This document shows positions 24,561 through 32,163 of a stretch of DNA of 47,424 bases, one piece after another. Origin of the DNA: CAXGTL01 sp964012725 (lineage in GTDB: Archaea > Nanobdellota > Nanobdellia > Woesearchaeales > CAXGTL01); NCBI GenBank assembly GCA_964012725.1, contig CAXGTL010000005.1, positions 1-47,424 of the forward strand, read 5' to 3'. The position numbers and the translations under genes were made by a program. The notes beneath the pieces are model-generated. The model was not told where the DNA came from, made no database searches, and saw only the letters and a list, made by a program, of their open reading frames with translations. The stretch's first letter is position 1. The number at the start of each line of letters is the position of its first letter.

Positions 24561-25097
24561 TTTAGCTCCTTTAATAATCTTTTCAATTACTTGTTCATTA
24601 GTTAAATGAGTTGTATCAATCACTAAATTATAAAATTCTTCTGTTGCATAATCAAAATCATATAATTCTATCCATCTTCTTCTGTTTTCATAATCTCTTA
24701 ATTGTATTTTTTTTCTTGTTTTTTCAAATGTTTCCTGTTTTTCTACATCAAGTCTTTCTTTTCTTGTATCTTTGAAAATTCTTAAAGCTCTTGTATTAAG
24801 ATCAGCTTTTAAAAATACTTTAAAAGATTCTTGTATAAAATAACTAGCCATCCATGAATCAAAAACAAAATCATCATGATCTTTGCCATATTCAATAATC
24901 ATACTATCAACTAAAAAATCAAGTTCTGGATGATTTTGATATACTTCTTCATAAATTTCATAACTATAACCCATTTTTTTGAACTGAGCTCTTTGAAAAT
25001 CTCCACTAGAATGTCTATCATATCCTAATCTTTCTGCAAGAAGTTTTGCATTTGTACTTTTTCCTGAACCAGGTAAACCTGAAATAGTGATTTTCAT
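24501..25097 (-). CDS. Second cytidylate-kinase-like P-loop kinase
   Basis: A 198-residue NMP-kinase-like protein with P-loop GLPGSGKSTNAK, HSSGDFQRAQFKKMGYSYEIYEEVYQNHPELDFLVDSMIIEYGKDHDDFVFDSWMASYF and a lid segment with Arg residues (RDYENRRRWIELYDFDY). The layout parallels archaeal Cmk, but the substrate-binding part differs from the neighbour at 24024. A paralogue with another nucleotide substrate is possible. Adenylate kinase is not seen at its usual place after secY, but this protein is closer to Cmk than to Adk. The two genes converge and share 60 bp. Confidence 0.7.
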   Translation of the reverse strand: MKITISGLPGSGKSTNAKLLAERLGYDRHSSGDFQRAQFKKMGYSYEIYEEVYQNHPELDFLVDSMIIEYGKDHDDFVFDSWMASYFIQESFKVFLKADLNTRALRIFKDTRKERLDVEKQETFEKTRKKIQLRDYENRRRWIELYDFDYATEEFYNLVIDTTHLTNEQVIEKIIKGAKLWLSEFNKAYEHINNLPNT

Positions 25098-25151
25098 AAT
25101 TAATTCTAATTTTTATTTTGTATTTAAACTTTTATAATCTTGTATTAGGAG

Positions 25152-25284
25152 TAAAAACTGTTTTGTTTAAATCCTTACTCACTAACGTTCGTTACTGCCA
25201 TGCCTACTCAGACTTATAGAAATATGAGCCTGAGTCACGACATAAACAGTAGGCAGTAACAGGATTTCTACAAAGCACAAAAAC
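25152..25284. mobile_element. Foldback element A1 (shared-core family)
   Basis: Lying in the divergent gap between the second kinase and the hydrogenase protease, it has imperfect 16-nt ends (25159-25174 and 25262-25277) that pair at 14 of 16 positions counting one wobble. Inside is an exact 9-bp stem GTTACTGCC/GGCAGTAAC. Next to the ends lie near-duplicates TAAAAAC and CAAAAAC. It shares the core GGCATGG...GTAA-GGAT (minus strand) with the elements at 34.5 and 43.6 kb. Confidence 0.6.
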
Positions 25285-25293
25285 ACAATAAAA

Positions 25294-25301
25294 TATATAA
25301 A
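25294..25301 (+). promoter_or_regulatory. TATA box for the hydrogenase protease gene
   Basis: TATATAAA centred about 26 nt before the ATG of the + strand protease gene. The start of transcription would then fall at or next to the start codon, giving a leaderless mRNA. Confidence 0.5.
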
Positions 25302-25323
25302 TTAAACAATATATCTATGAGAT

Positions 25324-25782
25324 ATGAAGTTAATTATCAGCCTAGGTAATCCAATCAAATCAGATGATAATATTGGTAATCTTGTTCTTGATAAGCTACA
25401 GGATGTGTTAAAAAAGAATATTGAGAATCGTAAAGGACATGATAATAATATTGTGTTCATAAGAGCTGAAATCAGTCCAGAAAACTTCTTTTATCAGATT
25501 GCTGAGTTAAAGCCTGACATTATCTATATTATTGATGCAGTTGACTTTAGTGGATCTGTTGGTGAAGTTAAATTATTTGAATATGAGAACATATTAACAC
25601 TACCTGTGACAACTACACATACAATTCCAATAACAATGTTGTCTAAGTTTGTGTCTTTTTCTAAGATAAAGTTAATTGCTGTTCAGCCTAAAGAAATTGG
25701 TGTTGGTGAAACATTATCAGAAGAATTACAAAATAAATTTGATGTTGTTTGTGGTAAGGTTAAAACTTTTGTTAATAATTAA
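25324..25782 (+). CDS. [NiFe] hydrogenase maturation endopeptidase (HycI/HybD family)
   Basis: It trims the C-terminal peptide from the hydrogenase large subunit after nickel insertion. The N-terminal SLGNPIKSDDNIG matches the family's G-x-G-N-x4-D-D-x-x-G, with the nickel-sensing Asp present. A second acidic region is IIDAVDFSG, and the metal-binding His lies in TTTHTIPIT. At 152 residues it is of usual length. It is encoded opposite to the hydrogenase genes and converges with the ferredoxin gene, whose substrate-bearing operon partner (large subunit) has a cleavable tail. Confidence 0.9.
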   Translation: MKLIISLGNPIKSDDNIGNLVLDKLQDVLKKNIENRKGHDNNIVFIRAEISPENFFYQIAELKPDIIYIIDAVDFSGSVGEVKLFEYENILTLPVTTTHTIPITMLSKFVSFSKIKLIAVQPKEIGVGETLSEELQNKFDVVCGKVKTFVNN

Positions 25783-26102
25783 CTTTTAACAACCAACTTC
25801 TCTTTCTTATTACTAGCATAATCAAACTTACCTTCAAAACTAATTGCACCAGTTGGACACATATCAACACAAAGTCCACAGAATATGCACTTACCCATGT
25901 CAAACTCTAGTTTACCTTTACCAATGTATTTAATTGCATAAGCTGGACAATTCTTAACACATTCTTTTGCACCAATACATTTAGAAGAATCAAACTTAAT
26001 CCTACCTCTTGTTTTTGGATAAGTAATTACTTTTTCTTTAGGATAAAGTTTAGTAAAAGGTTTCATAAACATATGTTTAAAACATTCCCAATTTATTCCC
26101 AT
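25779..26102 (-). CDS. Hydrogenase ferredoxin-like subunit (NuoI/EchF/HycF type)
   Basis: An electron-transfer subunit linking the hydrogenase small subunit to a soluble donor. It has two ferredoxin motifs. The second, CIFCGLCVDMCP, is complete. The first reads CIGAKECVKNCP, so the usual second Cys is Ala and only three ligands remain. I take the ATG at 26102, giving 107 residues, directly after the stop of the membrane subunit. A start 11 codons upstream would overlap that gene. The stop overlaps the end of the opposing protease gene by four bases. Confidence 0.88.
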   Translation of the reverse strand: MGINWECFKHMFMKPFTKLYPKEKVITYPKTRGRIKFDSSKCIGAKECVKNCPAYAIKYIGKGKLEFDMGKCIFCGLCVDMCPTGAISFEGKFDYASNKKEKLVVKS

Positions 26103-26103
26103 T

Positions 26104-26979
26104 TTACCACACAAACCCCAACCTAATTCTAACAAATTCTACAATAACAATAACTAAAACATAAACTAATCTATGAAATGTTTGTGTAACTTTATAACGA
26201 CAAGTGGTTGCTCTTATGAAAGCTATTATGATTGCTATTACAAAAGAAAGCATGAAAAGATAATACCATGGAAAATATCCTATAAATAAAAATAATAATA
26301 AATATGCCATAAACAAATCTTTTACATAAGCTGACCATAATAGGTAAGCTAAACCTTTTCCACTGAACTCTGTTTCTTCACCTTCTAATACTTCTGTATG
26401 AGCTGATACAGTGTCAAAAGGTGTTATTCTAATAATTGCAGTCATTATGTATAAGAACCCAATCAAAGCTAAAGGTAATTTGTATGCTAAGAATATAGTA
26501 TTAAGCTGACTAAGTGTTGTTAAATTAGTAAATATCATAATAATAATTAAAATAATTGCAAATATTATTTCATAACATATCATTAAGATCATATCTCTAA
26601 TAGAAGATATTATTGAAAACGGATTATTTGAACTAAGTCCAGCTAAGATTGATAATCCTCCACTAAGTACAAGTAAATAGATAAGAAGAATAAAATCATA
26701 TTCAAAAACAAGAATTCCAAGAATTGGTATAAAAAGAATCCAGCATACTATAAAATCTAAATAAGGAGAAATTCTAAAAAATAGGTTCTCTTGACCAAGT
26801 GCATCACTCTTACCCTTATGAAATAATTTTATTATATCTAAAAATGGTTGATGAATAGGAGGACCAATTCTATGTTGCATTCGTGCAAAAACTTTCCTTC
26901 GAATACCTTCAAAAAGTAATGCAAATATAGGTATTAAAATAAAAACACTAAGTTTTGCAATACCTAGATCTAAATTCAT
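26104..26979 (-). CDS. Hydrogenase membrane subunit (NuoH/EchB/HycD type)
   Basis: A 291-residue integral membrane protein with about eight hydrophobic segments. The quinone-site-like loop ARMQHRIGPPIHQPFLDIIKLFHKG, the ITPFDTVSAHTEVLEGEETEFSGKGLAYLLWSAYVKD segment and the C-terminal arginine-rich turn RATTCRYKVTQTFHR match the NuoH/EchB family, which anchors the hydrophilic module and forms part of the ion path. The start codon lies 32 nt inside the end of the large-subunit gene. The next Met is too far inside, so I keep the overlap. Confidence 0.92.
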   Translation of the reverse strand: MNLDLGIAKLSVFILIPIFALLFEGIRRKVFARMQHRIGPPIHQPFLDIIKLFHKGKSDALGQENLFFRISPYLDFIVCWILFIPILGILVFEYDFILLIYLLVLSGGLSILAGLSSNNPFSIISSIRDMILMICYEIIFAIILIIIMIFTNLTTLSQLNTIFLAYKLPLALIGFLYIMTAIIRITPFDTVSAHTEVLEGEETEFSGKGLAYLLWSAYVKDLFMAYLLLFLFIGYFPWYYLFMLSFVIAIIIAFIRATTCRYKVTQTFHRLVYVLVIVIVEFVRIRLGFVW

Positions 26980-28102
26980 CTTCTTTTAAAACCTCTTTTT
27001 TATTATCTTTTACAACAATCATCCTTTCCATACACCCAAAACAAGGATCTAAAGATGAAACTATAACTGGAACATCACCTATCTCTTTATCTTTTAATAA
27101 TTGTGTTAAAACAGAAATAAAAGCAAATGTTGGAGTTCTAATCTTAGCTCTTAATATTTTGTTATCTTTGATTTTATAAAAATGAAAATTTTCACCACGT
27201 GGTGCTTCAATTCTTGCATATGTTTCACTATCTTTTAATTGAAAATCTTTTTCAAACTTAGGTATTGGTTTATCATTTAATCTATGAAAACATTGTTTAA
27301 TTATTTTTATACTTTCAAGAATTTCTCTTAATCTTACTAATGTTCGTGCTAATGCATCACCATTCTTTTCTGTAATCAAATTAAAGTCAACAGAATCATA
27401 AGCTTCGTATGGTTCGTCTTTACGAACATCCATTTTAATTCCAGAAGCACGAGCAGTAGGTCCAACTAAACAAAATCTTTGAGCTAAGTTTCTATTGATT
27501 AATCCATTATTTTCAAACCTTGAAAGAATTATTTTGTTATTAATTGTTGTTTTAATATAAAAATCCATTTGGTCTTGTATTTTTTTTAATCTTTCCATAA
27601 CAAACTCTTTATCTTTAAAATTTATATTATATCTAACAGTTTTTAGTTTACTTATTCCATGATGAACTCTATTACCAGTTAATTTTTCAAAACATTCTAA
27701 AATATATTCCCTTTCACGCATTGCATAATTGAATAAAGTTTCAAAACCAATTTCATGCATTGCATAACCAAACCAAAGTAAATGAGAATGTATTCTTTCA
27801 AGTTCTGCTATGATCATTCTTATAAATTTAACATTGTCTTGTTTTTTAAAGTCTAAGAGTTTTTCAAAAGCTAATGTAAAACAACCTGAATGTGCAAATG
27901 AACAAATACCACAGATGTGTTCAACAGTATACAAAGCTTGATTTATATTCTTTGTTTCAAGTAATTTTTCCATACCTCTGTGTATGTAACCCATCTTTAT
28001 CCAAGAATCTTTTATTTTATTACCATCTAGGTTAATCCGAATACAAATCGGTTCTTTCATTATTGGACTTTGAGGTCCTATTGGTATTTCTGCGTCATGC
28101 AT
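26948..28102 (-). CDS. Group 4 [NiFe] hydrogenase large subunit (NuoD/EchE/HycE type)
   Basis: The catalytic subunit carrying the NiFe centre. The N-terminal EHICGIC (C64, C67) and C-terminal DPCFGCMER (C354, C357) supply all four metal-binding Cys, so it is a hydrogenase rather than a complex I NuoD. About 24 residues follow the DPCxxCxxR motif, consistent with a tail removed by the nearby endopeptidase. I start at the ATG at 28102 (MHDAEIPIGPQSP), giving 384 residues. The open frame runs further upstream but only through foldback-element sequence. The gene is separated from the NuoC-like gene by that element. Confidence 0.93.
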   Translation of the reverse strand: MHDAEIPIGPQSPIMKEPICIRINLDGNKIKDSWIKMGYIHRGMEKLLETKNINQALYTVEHICGICSFAHSGCFTLAFEKLLDFKKQDNVKFIRMIIAELERIHSHLLWFGYAMHEIGFETLFNYAMREREYILECFEKLTGNRVHHGISKLKTVRYNINFKDKEFVMERLKKIQDQMDFYIKTTINNKIILSRFENNGLINRNLAQRFCLVGPTARASGIKMDVRKDEPYEAYDSVDFNLITEKNGDALARTLVRLREILESIKIIKQCFHRLNDKPIPKFEKDFQLKDSETYARIEAPRGENFHFYKIKDNKILRAKIRTPTFAFISVLTQLLKDKEIGDVPVIVSSLDPCFGCMERMIVVKDNKKEVLKEDEFRSRYCKT

Positions 28103-28136
28103 TTTTGTTTTCCTTTTATTTTCATTATTCTTTCTT

Positions 28137-28293
28137 ATGAAACTCCTTCGCTCGTGCTTTCCATGAAGTTGTATTGTCGCTTGGAAAGTCCTGATCGTCT
28201 TACGATGTGCTAGGCACAATTTTAGCAAGGCTAAAATGTGCATTTGAGCTTTGCTCAAATTGCACTCGCTGGCCTTACAGGCAGGAGTTTCAT
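28137..28293. mobile_element. Foldback element B1 inside the hydrogenase operon
   Basis: Ends ATGAAACTCC (28137-28146) and GGAGTTTCAT (28284-28293) are exact inverted repeats. The flanking 11-mers TATTCTTTCTT and TATTTTTTATT agree at 9 of 11 positions, a possible decayed target duplication. Inside are perfect triloop hairpins ATTTTAGC-AAG-GCTAAAAT (28219-28237) and ATTTGAGC-TTT-GCTCAAAT (28242-28260). It shares CTTTCCA...TGGAAAGTCCT with the element at 19.84 kb. It sits between the NuoC-like and large-subunit genes. Confidence 0.6.
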
Positions 28294-28323
28294 TATTTTT
28301 TATTAATTAAATCTTTTTAATCA

Positions 28324-28659
28324 TTACTTTTTTAACAAAGGAGGTTTATCTTTGAAATCGTCAGGTAAAAAGAGTTTATCATGAAGCCTATGATTATCTT
28401 CAAACTCTACTCCAAAAAAATCATGAATTTCACATTCATAATATACTGAATTAGGAAATAATAAATGTATTGAAGGTAATATTGGTCTTTGTTTTGTAAC
28501 TTGTACTCTTAATTCAAATACTTCTTTGTTTCTTTCAAATTCATATAAAACATTAAAGAACCCACCTTCATCAATTGCAACTATTGCTATTAATCTAAAC
28601 TCTTTAAGATTTAGCATGTCTTTCCAAAATTCTTCAATTGTTGTTATTTTTTGTTTCAT
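28324..28659 (-). CDS. Hydrogenase 30-kDa-like subunit (NuoC/EchD type)
   Basis: A 111-residue accessory subunit of the hydrophilic module. FRLIAIVAIDEGGFFNVLYEFERNKEVFELRVQVTKQRPILPSIHLLFPNSVYYECEIHDFFGVEFEDNHRLHDKLFLPDDFKDKPPLLK has the NuoC hallmark E-x-E-x-x-D-F-F-G-V-x-F and the closing P-L-L-K. It is short, as in Ech-type enzymes, and not fused to the large subunit. Confidence 0.88.
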   Translation of the reverse strand: MKQKITTIEEFWKDMLNLKEFRLIAIVAIDEGGFFNVLYEFERNKEVFELRVQVTKQRPILPSIHLLFPNSVYYECEIHDFFGVEFEDNHRLHDKLFLPDDFKDKPPLLKK

Positions 28660-28699
28660 TTTTCTATTTTATTTATTCTAATTTTTTTATTTATATTTA

Positions 28700-29149
28700 T
28701 TAGTTTTGATTATTTTTTAATTTATTCTTTATTTTTGTATTATTTCCTAACAAACCTATAGCTTTTGCAATGCCATTTATAATTGCTTCGGGTCTTGGAG
28801 GGCATCCTGGTACATAAATGTCAACTTTTATGATTTCATCAATCTTTTTGCCCATATTATAACTTGTTCTAAAGACTCCGCCAGTGTTTGCACAGCTACC
28901 AATTGCAACTACTTTTTTAACTGGAGCCATTTGATCATAGATTGTTTTTAACCTTTTTGCAGCTGTTTTATTACCAATACCTGTAACAACCAACACATCT
29001 GCATGTCTTGGTGATGTTTTCCATACCATTCCAAACCTTTCTATGTCATACTTTGGTGTTAGTAATGCAAGACATTCTAAGTCACAGCCATTACAACTGC
29101 TGCAATTAAATATACTTATCCATGGTGATTTTTTGATTGTGTTTTTCAT
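28700..29149 (-). CDS. [NiFe] hydrogenase small subunit (NuoB/EchC/HycG type)
   Basis: It carries the single proximal [4Fe-4S] cluster of group 4 enzymes. The N-terminus has a Cys-rich stretch FNCSSCNGCDLECL (C16, C19, C22, C26). Later come VAIGSCANTGGVF and VDIYVPGCPPRPEAIINGIAKAIG, which complete the NuoB-type ligand set (CxxC, GSC, PGCPPRP). Length (149) is normal for EchC-like subunits. No signal peptide is present, so the enzyme faces the cytoplasm. Confidence 0.93.
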   Translation of the reverse strand: MKNTIKKSPWISIFNCSSCNGCDLECLALLTPKYDIERFGMVWKTSPRHADVLVVTGIGNKTAAKRLKTIYDQMAPVKKVVAIGSCANTGGVFRTSYNMGKKIDEIIKVDIYVPGCPPRPEAIINGIAKAIGLLGNNTKIKNKLKNNQN

Positions 29150-29150
29150 T

Positions 29151-29300
29151 TTAAATAAATAATAATATCAATAATAACAATATCAAACCAGTTACAAAAA
29201 ATAATAAAGATTCTTTAAAAAAATCCTCATAATACTTTGGAATAATCAAATCTTGTGAATCTGTTTCTCCTCCAATGTAAACTGATTTTCTTTTTATCAT
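29151..29300 (-). CDS. Small single-helix membrane protein in the hydrogenase operon
   Basis: A 49-residue ORF: a short polar start (MIKRKSVYIGGETDS), IPKYYEDFF, then a strongly hydrophobic helix of about 20 Leu/Ile/Phe residues to the end. It fills the gap between the antiporter-like and small-subunit genes exactly, ending two bases before the small-subunit start. No strong ribosome binding site is seen. Small membrane subunits occur in Mbh/Ech-type hydrogenases, and this may be one, or the detached tail of a larger antiporter subunit. Confidence 0.65.
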   Translation of the reverse strand: MIKRKSVYIGGETDSQDLIIPKYYEDFFKESLLFFVTGLILLLLILLFI

Positions 29301-29326
29301 CTTTTTTTATTTTTATAATTTCTTTA

Positions 29327-30238
29327 TTATGCTAATACTTTATCAAAAATATAAAATTGTAATTTAAATATAATACCAAATATTAAACACAAAACACCAA
29401 GTAAAATCACATACATCTTAGGTAAAAGATGAGATTTTTGTTTATGAATACTATATTTTGATATTAAGATATAAATTACTTTGAAATACATTATAAATAA
29501 TAATAATGCAATAAAGATTCCAATTATGGTTATTGCTGGATCAATTGTGAATGCTTTAACAAATAATAACCACTCACTAACAAAGATGTTTAAACCTGGA
29601 AGTCCTGCTAATGAAATGCATGCAATGATTACAAATATTCCTATTATATGATCTTTATAATAATAACCTTGTATATCTTTGAATTTGTTTAATTTTTCTT
29701 TGTTTAATATTATTAATGTTAAGAAGAAAAGAGTTCCTGCTAATGTGTAATTAAATATTTGGATTATACCTAAGCTTCCTATTGTACCTGTGGCTTTTGC
29801 AACTGACAAATCAAGTATAACAAATATAAACTGAATTAAGTTTGAGATTATAAGATATTTTTTTATGTTTTTTTCTAAAATACCTAATACACTTAACAAA
29901 CACATTATGATTAATGAAATTGTAATGATTATCATTAATATTGGAATTTGTATGTTTTGGTATAAAACTAAAATAAAATACGAACCAATTATTGAACCAA
30001 GCATTGAAAATATAGCTAGATTGTTGTGTGTTATTTTTTTATTAAATAAAGGAAAAAGAATAAATAGAATTCCTATCCCTGTAAAATACCATTGATTTAA
30101 GTTAATTAGTATTAAAGAGATTGTTGTTATTAGTACTAAATTAATTAATGTTTTTTTATGTTTGTATGTTGTTATAAACATACCTATAAAGAATATTAGT
30201 ACTAATACTGAAAAAAATGTTTGTATGTTGTTTAGCAT
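29327..30238 (-). CDS. Short antiporter-like hydrogenase subunit (NuoL/M/N family)
   Basis: A 303-residue membrane protein with about nine hydrophobic segments. VLGILEKNIKKYLIISNLIQFIFVILDL and CISLAGLPGLNIFVSEWLLFVKAF are recognisable as the family's 'KR-LAYSS' and 'aGlPp-gf-sKw' regions. It is far shorter than the roughly 450-500 residues usual. The helix normally reading F-N-H-x-x-x-K-A-x-x-F reads FNYTLAGTLFF here, lacking both the His and the Lys of the ion path. An ATG with GGGG upstream and a TATA box at about 30284-30292 make it the likely first hydrogenase gene of a transcript. Confidence 0.8.
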   Translation of the reverse strand: MLNNIQTFFSVLVLIFFIGMFITTYKHKKTLINLVLITTISLILINLNQWYFTGIGILFILFPLFNKKITHNNLAIFSMLGSIIGSYFILVLYQNIQIPILMIIITISLIIMCLLSVLGILEKNIKKYLIISNLIQFIFVILDLSVAKATGTIGSLGIIQIFNYTLAGTLFFLTLIILNKEKLNKFKDIQGYYYKDHIIGIFVIIACISLAGLPGLNIFVSEWLLFVKAFTIDPAITIIGIFIALLLFIMYFKVIYILISKYSIHKQKSHLLPKMYVILLGVLCLIFGIIFKLQFYIFDKVLA

Positions 30239-30283
30239 GATTTTCCCCTTTTTATGTTATTATTTAATTTTATCTTTATATCT

Positions 30284-30292
30284 ATATAAATT
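30284..30292 (-). promoter_or_regulatory. TATA box for the hydrogenase operon
   Basis: AATTTATATA on the minus strand, about 50 nt before the antiporter-like gene, would give a leader of about 20-25 nt containing the GGGG ribosome binding site. The gene upstream on the same strand ends close by, so read-through is also possible. Confidence 0.4.
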
Positions 30293-30320
30293 TAACTAGG
30301 ATTTCTAACAAAACTAAAAG

Positions 30321-30800
30321 TTATTTATGTAACAATTTCAAAACATTTGAATACAAATCAATAATATGTTTATCATGGAGAACAACTATATCTTTTTTTG
30401 CAACTTTAACTTTATAATCATTGTGAAATAAACTTCTTAAATCAAAATCAGAATCTCTGCATGGATAATATACTTGGATTTTATTACCAATAGTTTTTTC
30501 AACTTCACCAAACCTAACTTGGCACCAATATATATTTTCAGGAACTTTTGCACTTTCTTTTACCAACCTATTATGCCATAATAAATAATGTCTCCAAATC
30601 TCTTTTACAGTAAACCAATCTTTACCCATAGTTGTACTCATTCTGTGGCATGCTACTGGGTATGTCTCTTCTAGGTGTGATTGAGGAAGGTAATCTCCTG
30701 AAAAAAACTTATCTTTAATATCTTGTTTGAAAGGTTTAGGGATTTCTAAATACTTTAAACAAGGTAGTGCAAATCTTAGAAATAATTCATTTGGTGTCAT
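30321..30800 (-). CDS. Uncharacterised Cys-containing protein next to the hydrogenase genes
   Basis: A 159-residue soluble protein I do not recognise. It has a cysteine in each of four spaced contexts (ALPCLKY, YPVACHRMSTTMG, YWCQVRFGEV, YYPCRDSDFD) and several His residues (HLEE, CHRM, WRHYLLWHN), suggesting metal binding, but no known motif. It lies 22 nt after the triple-thioredoxin gene and 82 nt before the hydrogenase genes, all on the same strand, so a role in hydrogenase assembly or redox supply is conceivable but unproven. Confidence 0.7.
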   Translation of the reverse strand: MTPNELFLRFALPCLKYLEIPKPFKQDIKDKFFSGDYLPQSHLEETYPVACHRMSTTMGKDWFTVKEIWRHYLLWHNRLVKESAKVPENIYWCQVRFGEVEKTIGNKIQVYYPCRDSDFDLRSLFHNDYKVKVAKKDIVVLHDKHIIDLYSNVLKLLHK

Positions 30801-30822
30801 TCTTAATTTAAGGAATTTCTCT

Positions 30823-31920
30823 TTAATTAATTATAATTTCATTACTTTCTAAATTTTTATAACTAACATCTTTTAAATCTTGATTTTGTTTAAAAACATA
30901 AGTTTTATCAATTTGTTTTTCAAACACATTACCAAATAAACTTTCAAATAAAGGATATTCATTAATATCTTCTGACAATATTATTGTTGGTATTGTTTTT
31001 ATATTATATTTTTTAATTAATTCTTTTGCTTTGTTATTGGATATGTCTAATGTTTGTTCATCATCATAATAAGGCATTATTCTAGATATTACTTGTTTAT
31101 GTATCAAAGGATCATAACATTGTGTACATTTTTTATCTGTAATGTATGTGATTTTAATTAATCCTTTTATTTCATTAGTTTCAAGTTCTTTGTAAGGAGC
31201 AAGTACTTTTCTCATAATCATAAAACCATTATCTTCAATTGTTCCATAAAGTTTCCAATTATCTTTTATATCTTCATAATATTTTAATTCAGTATCAAAA
31301 ATCAAAGTAGGAATATTCTTTATATTGTGTCTTTGTATTAAATCCATTCCTTGCTTTGAATCAATGTCTATTTCTTTTACTTCTTTAATATAAATGTTCA
31401 TGTCTTTAAATTTGTTTATTGCATGGTTTAAATCAGCACATTCTTTACACTCTTTATCTTTTAAATATACTACATTCACAGTTCCTATTATTTCGTCTGT
31501 TTCTATTACTGTTAAAGGTGGTTTGATATTTCCAATTAAGAATTTATTAGCTTGTTTTTGTATTTGGTCAGATGAAAGTTCATTAAATAAGTCTGTTTTT
31601 GTAAAAGCATTACCTTCTATTATTACTATTGGAACTGTTTTGATACTTAATTTATTAATTAATGATTTCGCTTCTTGATCTTTATAATCCAATTGTTTTA
31701 GATAATTTATTTTTACTTCTTTTGATTGGTTTATCAAATCTATTATTGGTTGAACATCTGTACAAAATTCACAATCATTATTTTTTATTATTGTTACTGA
31801 GATTTCATTTGATTGTGTTAAGATATAAATGCTAAAAATTAATAGAAATATTATGATTGGTGTTATTATTCTACTTTTTCTTATTTTTCTTTTTTTTGTA
31901 TGGTGGTGTTCTTGAGTCAT
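30823..31920 (-). CDS. Membrane-anchored protein with three thioredoxin-like domains
   Basis: A 365-residue protein. A cytoplasmic N-terminus with three consecutive His (residues 5-7) and many Lys/Arg leads to one membrane helix (about 19-36). Then follow three thioredoxin-like repeats with CxxC pairs at C50/C53 (CEFC), C158/C161 (CKEC) and C265/C268 (CTQC), each with a cis-Pro strand (TVPIVI, NIPTLI, TIPTII). The positive-inside rule puts the thiol domains outside the cytoplasm. It begins two bases after the DUF6485 gene. Disulfide exchange or thiol relay at the cell surface is the likely role. Confidence 0.8.
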   Translation of the reverse strand: MTQEHHHTKKRKIRKSRIITPIIIFLLIFSIYILTQSNEISVTIIKNNDCEFCTDVQPIIDLINQSKEVKINYLKQLDYKDQEAKSLINKLSIKTVPIVIIEGNAFTKTDLFNELSSDQIQKQANKFLIGNIKPPLTVIETDEIIGTVNVVYLKDKECKECADLNHAINKFKDMNIYIKEVKEIDIDSKQGMDLIQRHNIKNIPTLIFDTELKYYEDIKDNWKLYGTIEDNGFMIMRKVLAPYKELETNEIKGLIKITYITDKKCTQCYDPLIHKQVISRIMPYYDDEQTLDISNNKAKELIKKYNIKTIPTIILSEDINEYPLFESLFGNVFEKQIDKTYVFKQNQDLKDVSYKNLESNEIIIN

Positions 31921-31922
31921 AT

Positions 31923-32120
31923 TTATTTGTGTATTTCTATAAACTTTTCAAAGCTTCTATCAAAAGTATTTTCAATTTTATCTGGAAAGAAACAAGCTGG
32001 TAATTCTCCTCTTCTTCTATGATAGTGCAAACATTCACAACATATGCCTTTTCTTTCGCATCCAGGATAACTACAATTGCAATGTTCTAGGTTTGTATCT
32101 TTATTAACACAAGTTTTCAT
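31923..32120 (-). CDS. DUF6485 family small cysteine-rich protein
   Basis: A 65-residue cytosolic protein with seven Cys packed in CVN...HCNCSYPGCERKGICCECLHYHRRRGELPACFFP. The pattern C-x-C-x3-C-x3-G-x-C-C-x-C-x2-Y-H-R-x-x-G-E-L-P-A-C-F-F-P matches DUF6485, of unknown function and probably metal-binding. A strong GAGGTG site lies 6-7 nt before the ATG. It is sandwiched between two membrane thioredoxin-like proteins. Confidence 0.85.
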   Translation of the reverse strand: MKTCVNKDTNLEHCNCSYPGCERKGICCECLHYHRRRGELPACFFPDKIENTFDRSFEKFIEIHK

Positions 32121-32163
32121 ATGAACACCTCTTAATTTAAAAAATAAAAATAAAATAAAAAAG

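Noticed and set aside
25159..25277. Foldback elements as integron attC sites
   Set aside because: The outer stems lack the conserved GTTRRRY/RYYYAAC arms, no integrase is present and the flanks have duplications instead of cassette boundaries.
28103..28258. N-terminal extension of 52 codons for the hydrogenase large subunit
   Set aside because: The extension is encoded largely by the foldback element and does not resemble the family. MHDAEIPIGPQ is the natural start.
30297..30320. Sequence AGGATTTCTAACAAAAC near the hydrogenase promoter as a solo end of an A-family element
   Set aside because: It resembles the right end of the 25.2 kb element over about 15 bases only. It has no partner arm, and chance is likely in AT-rich DNA.
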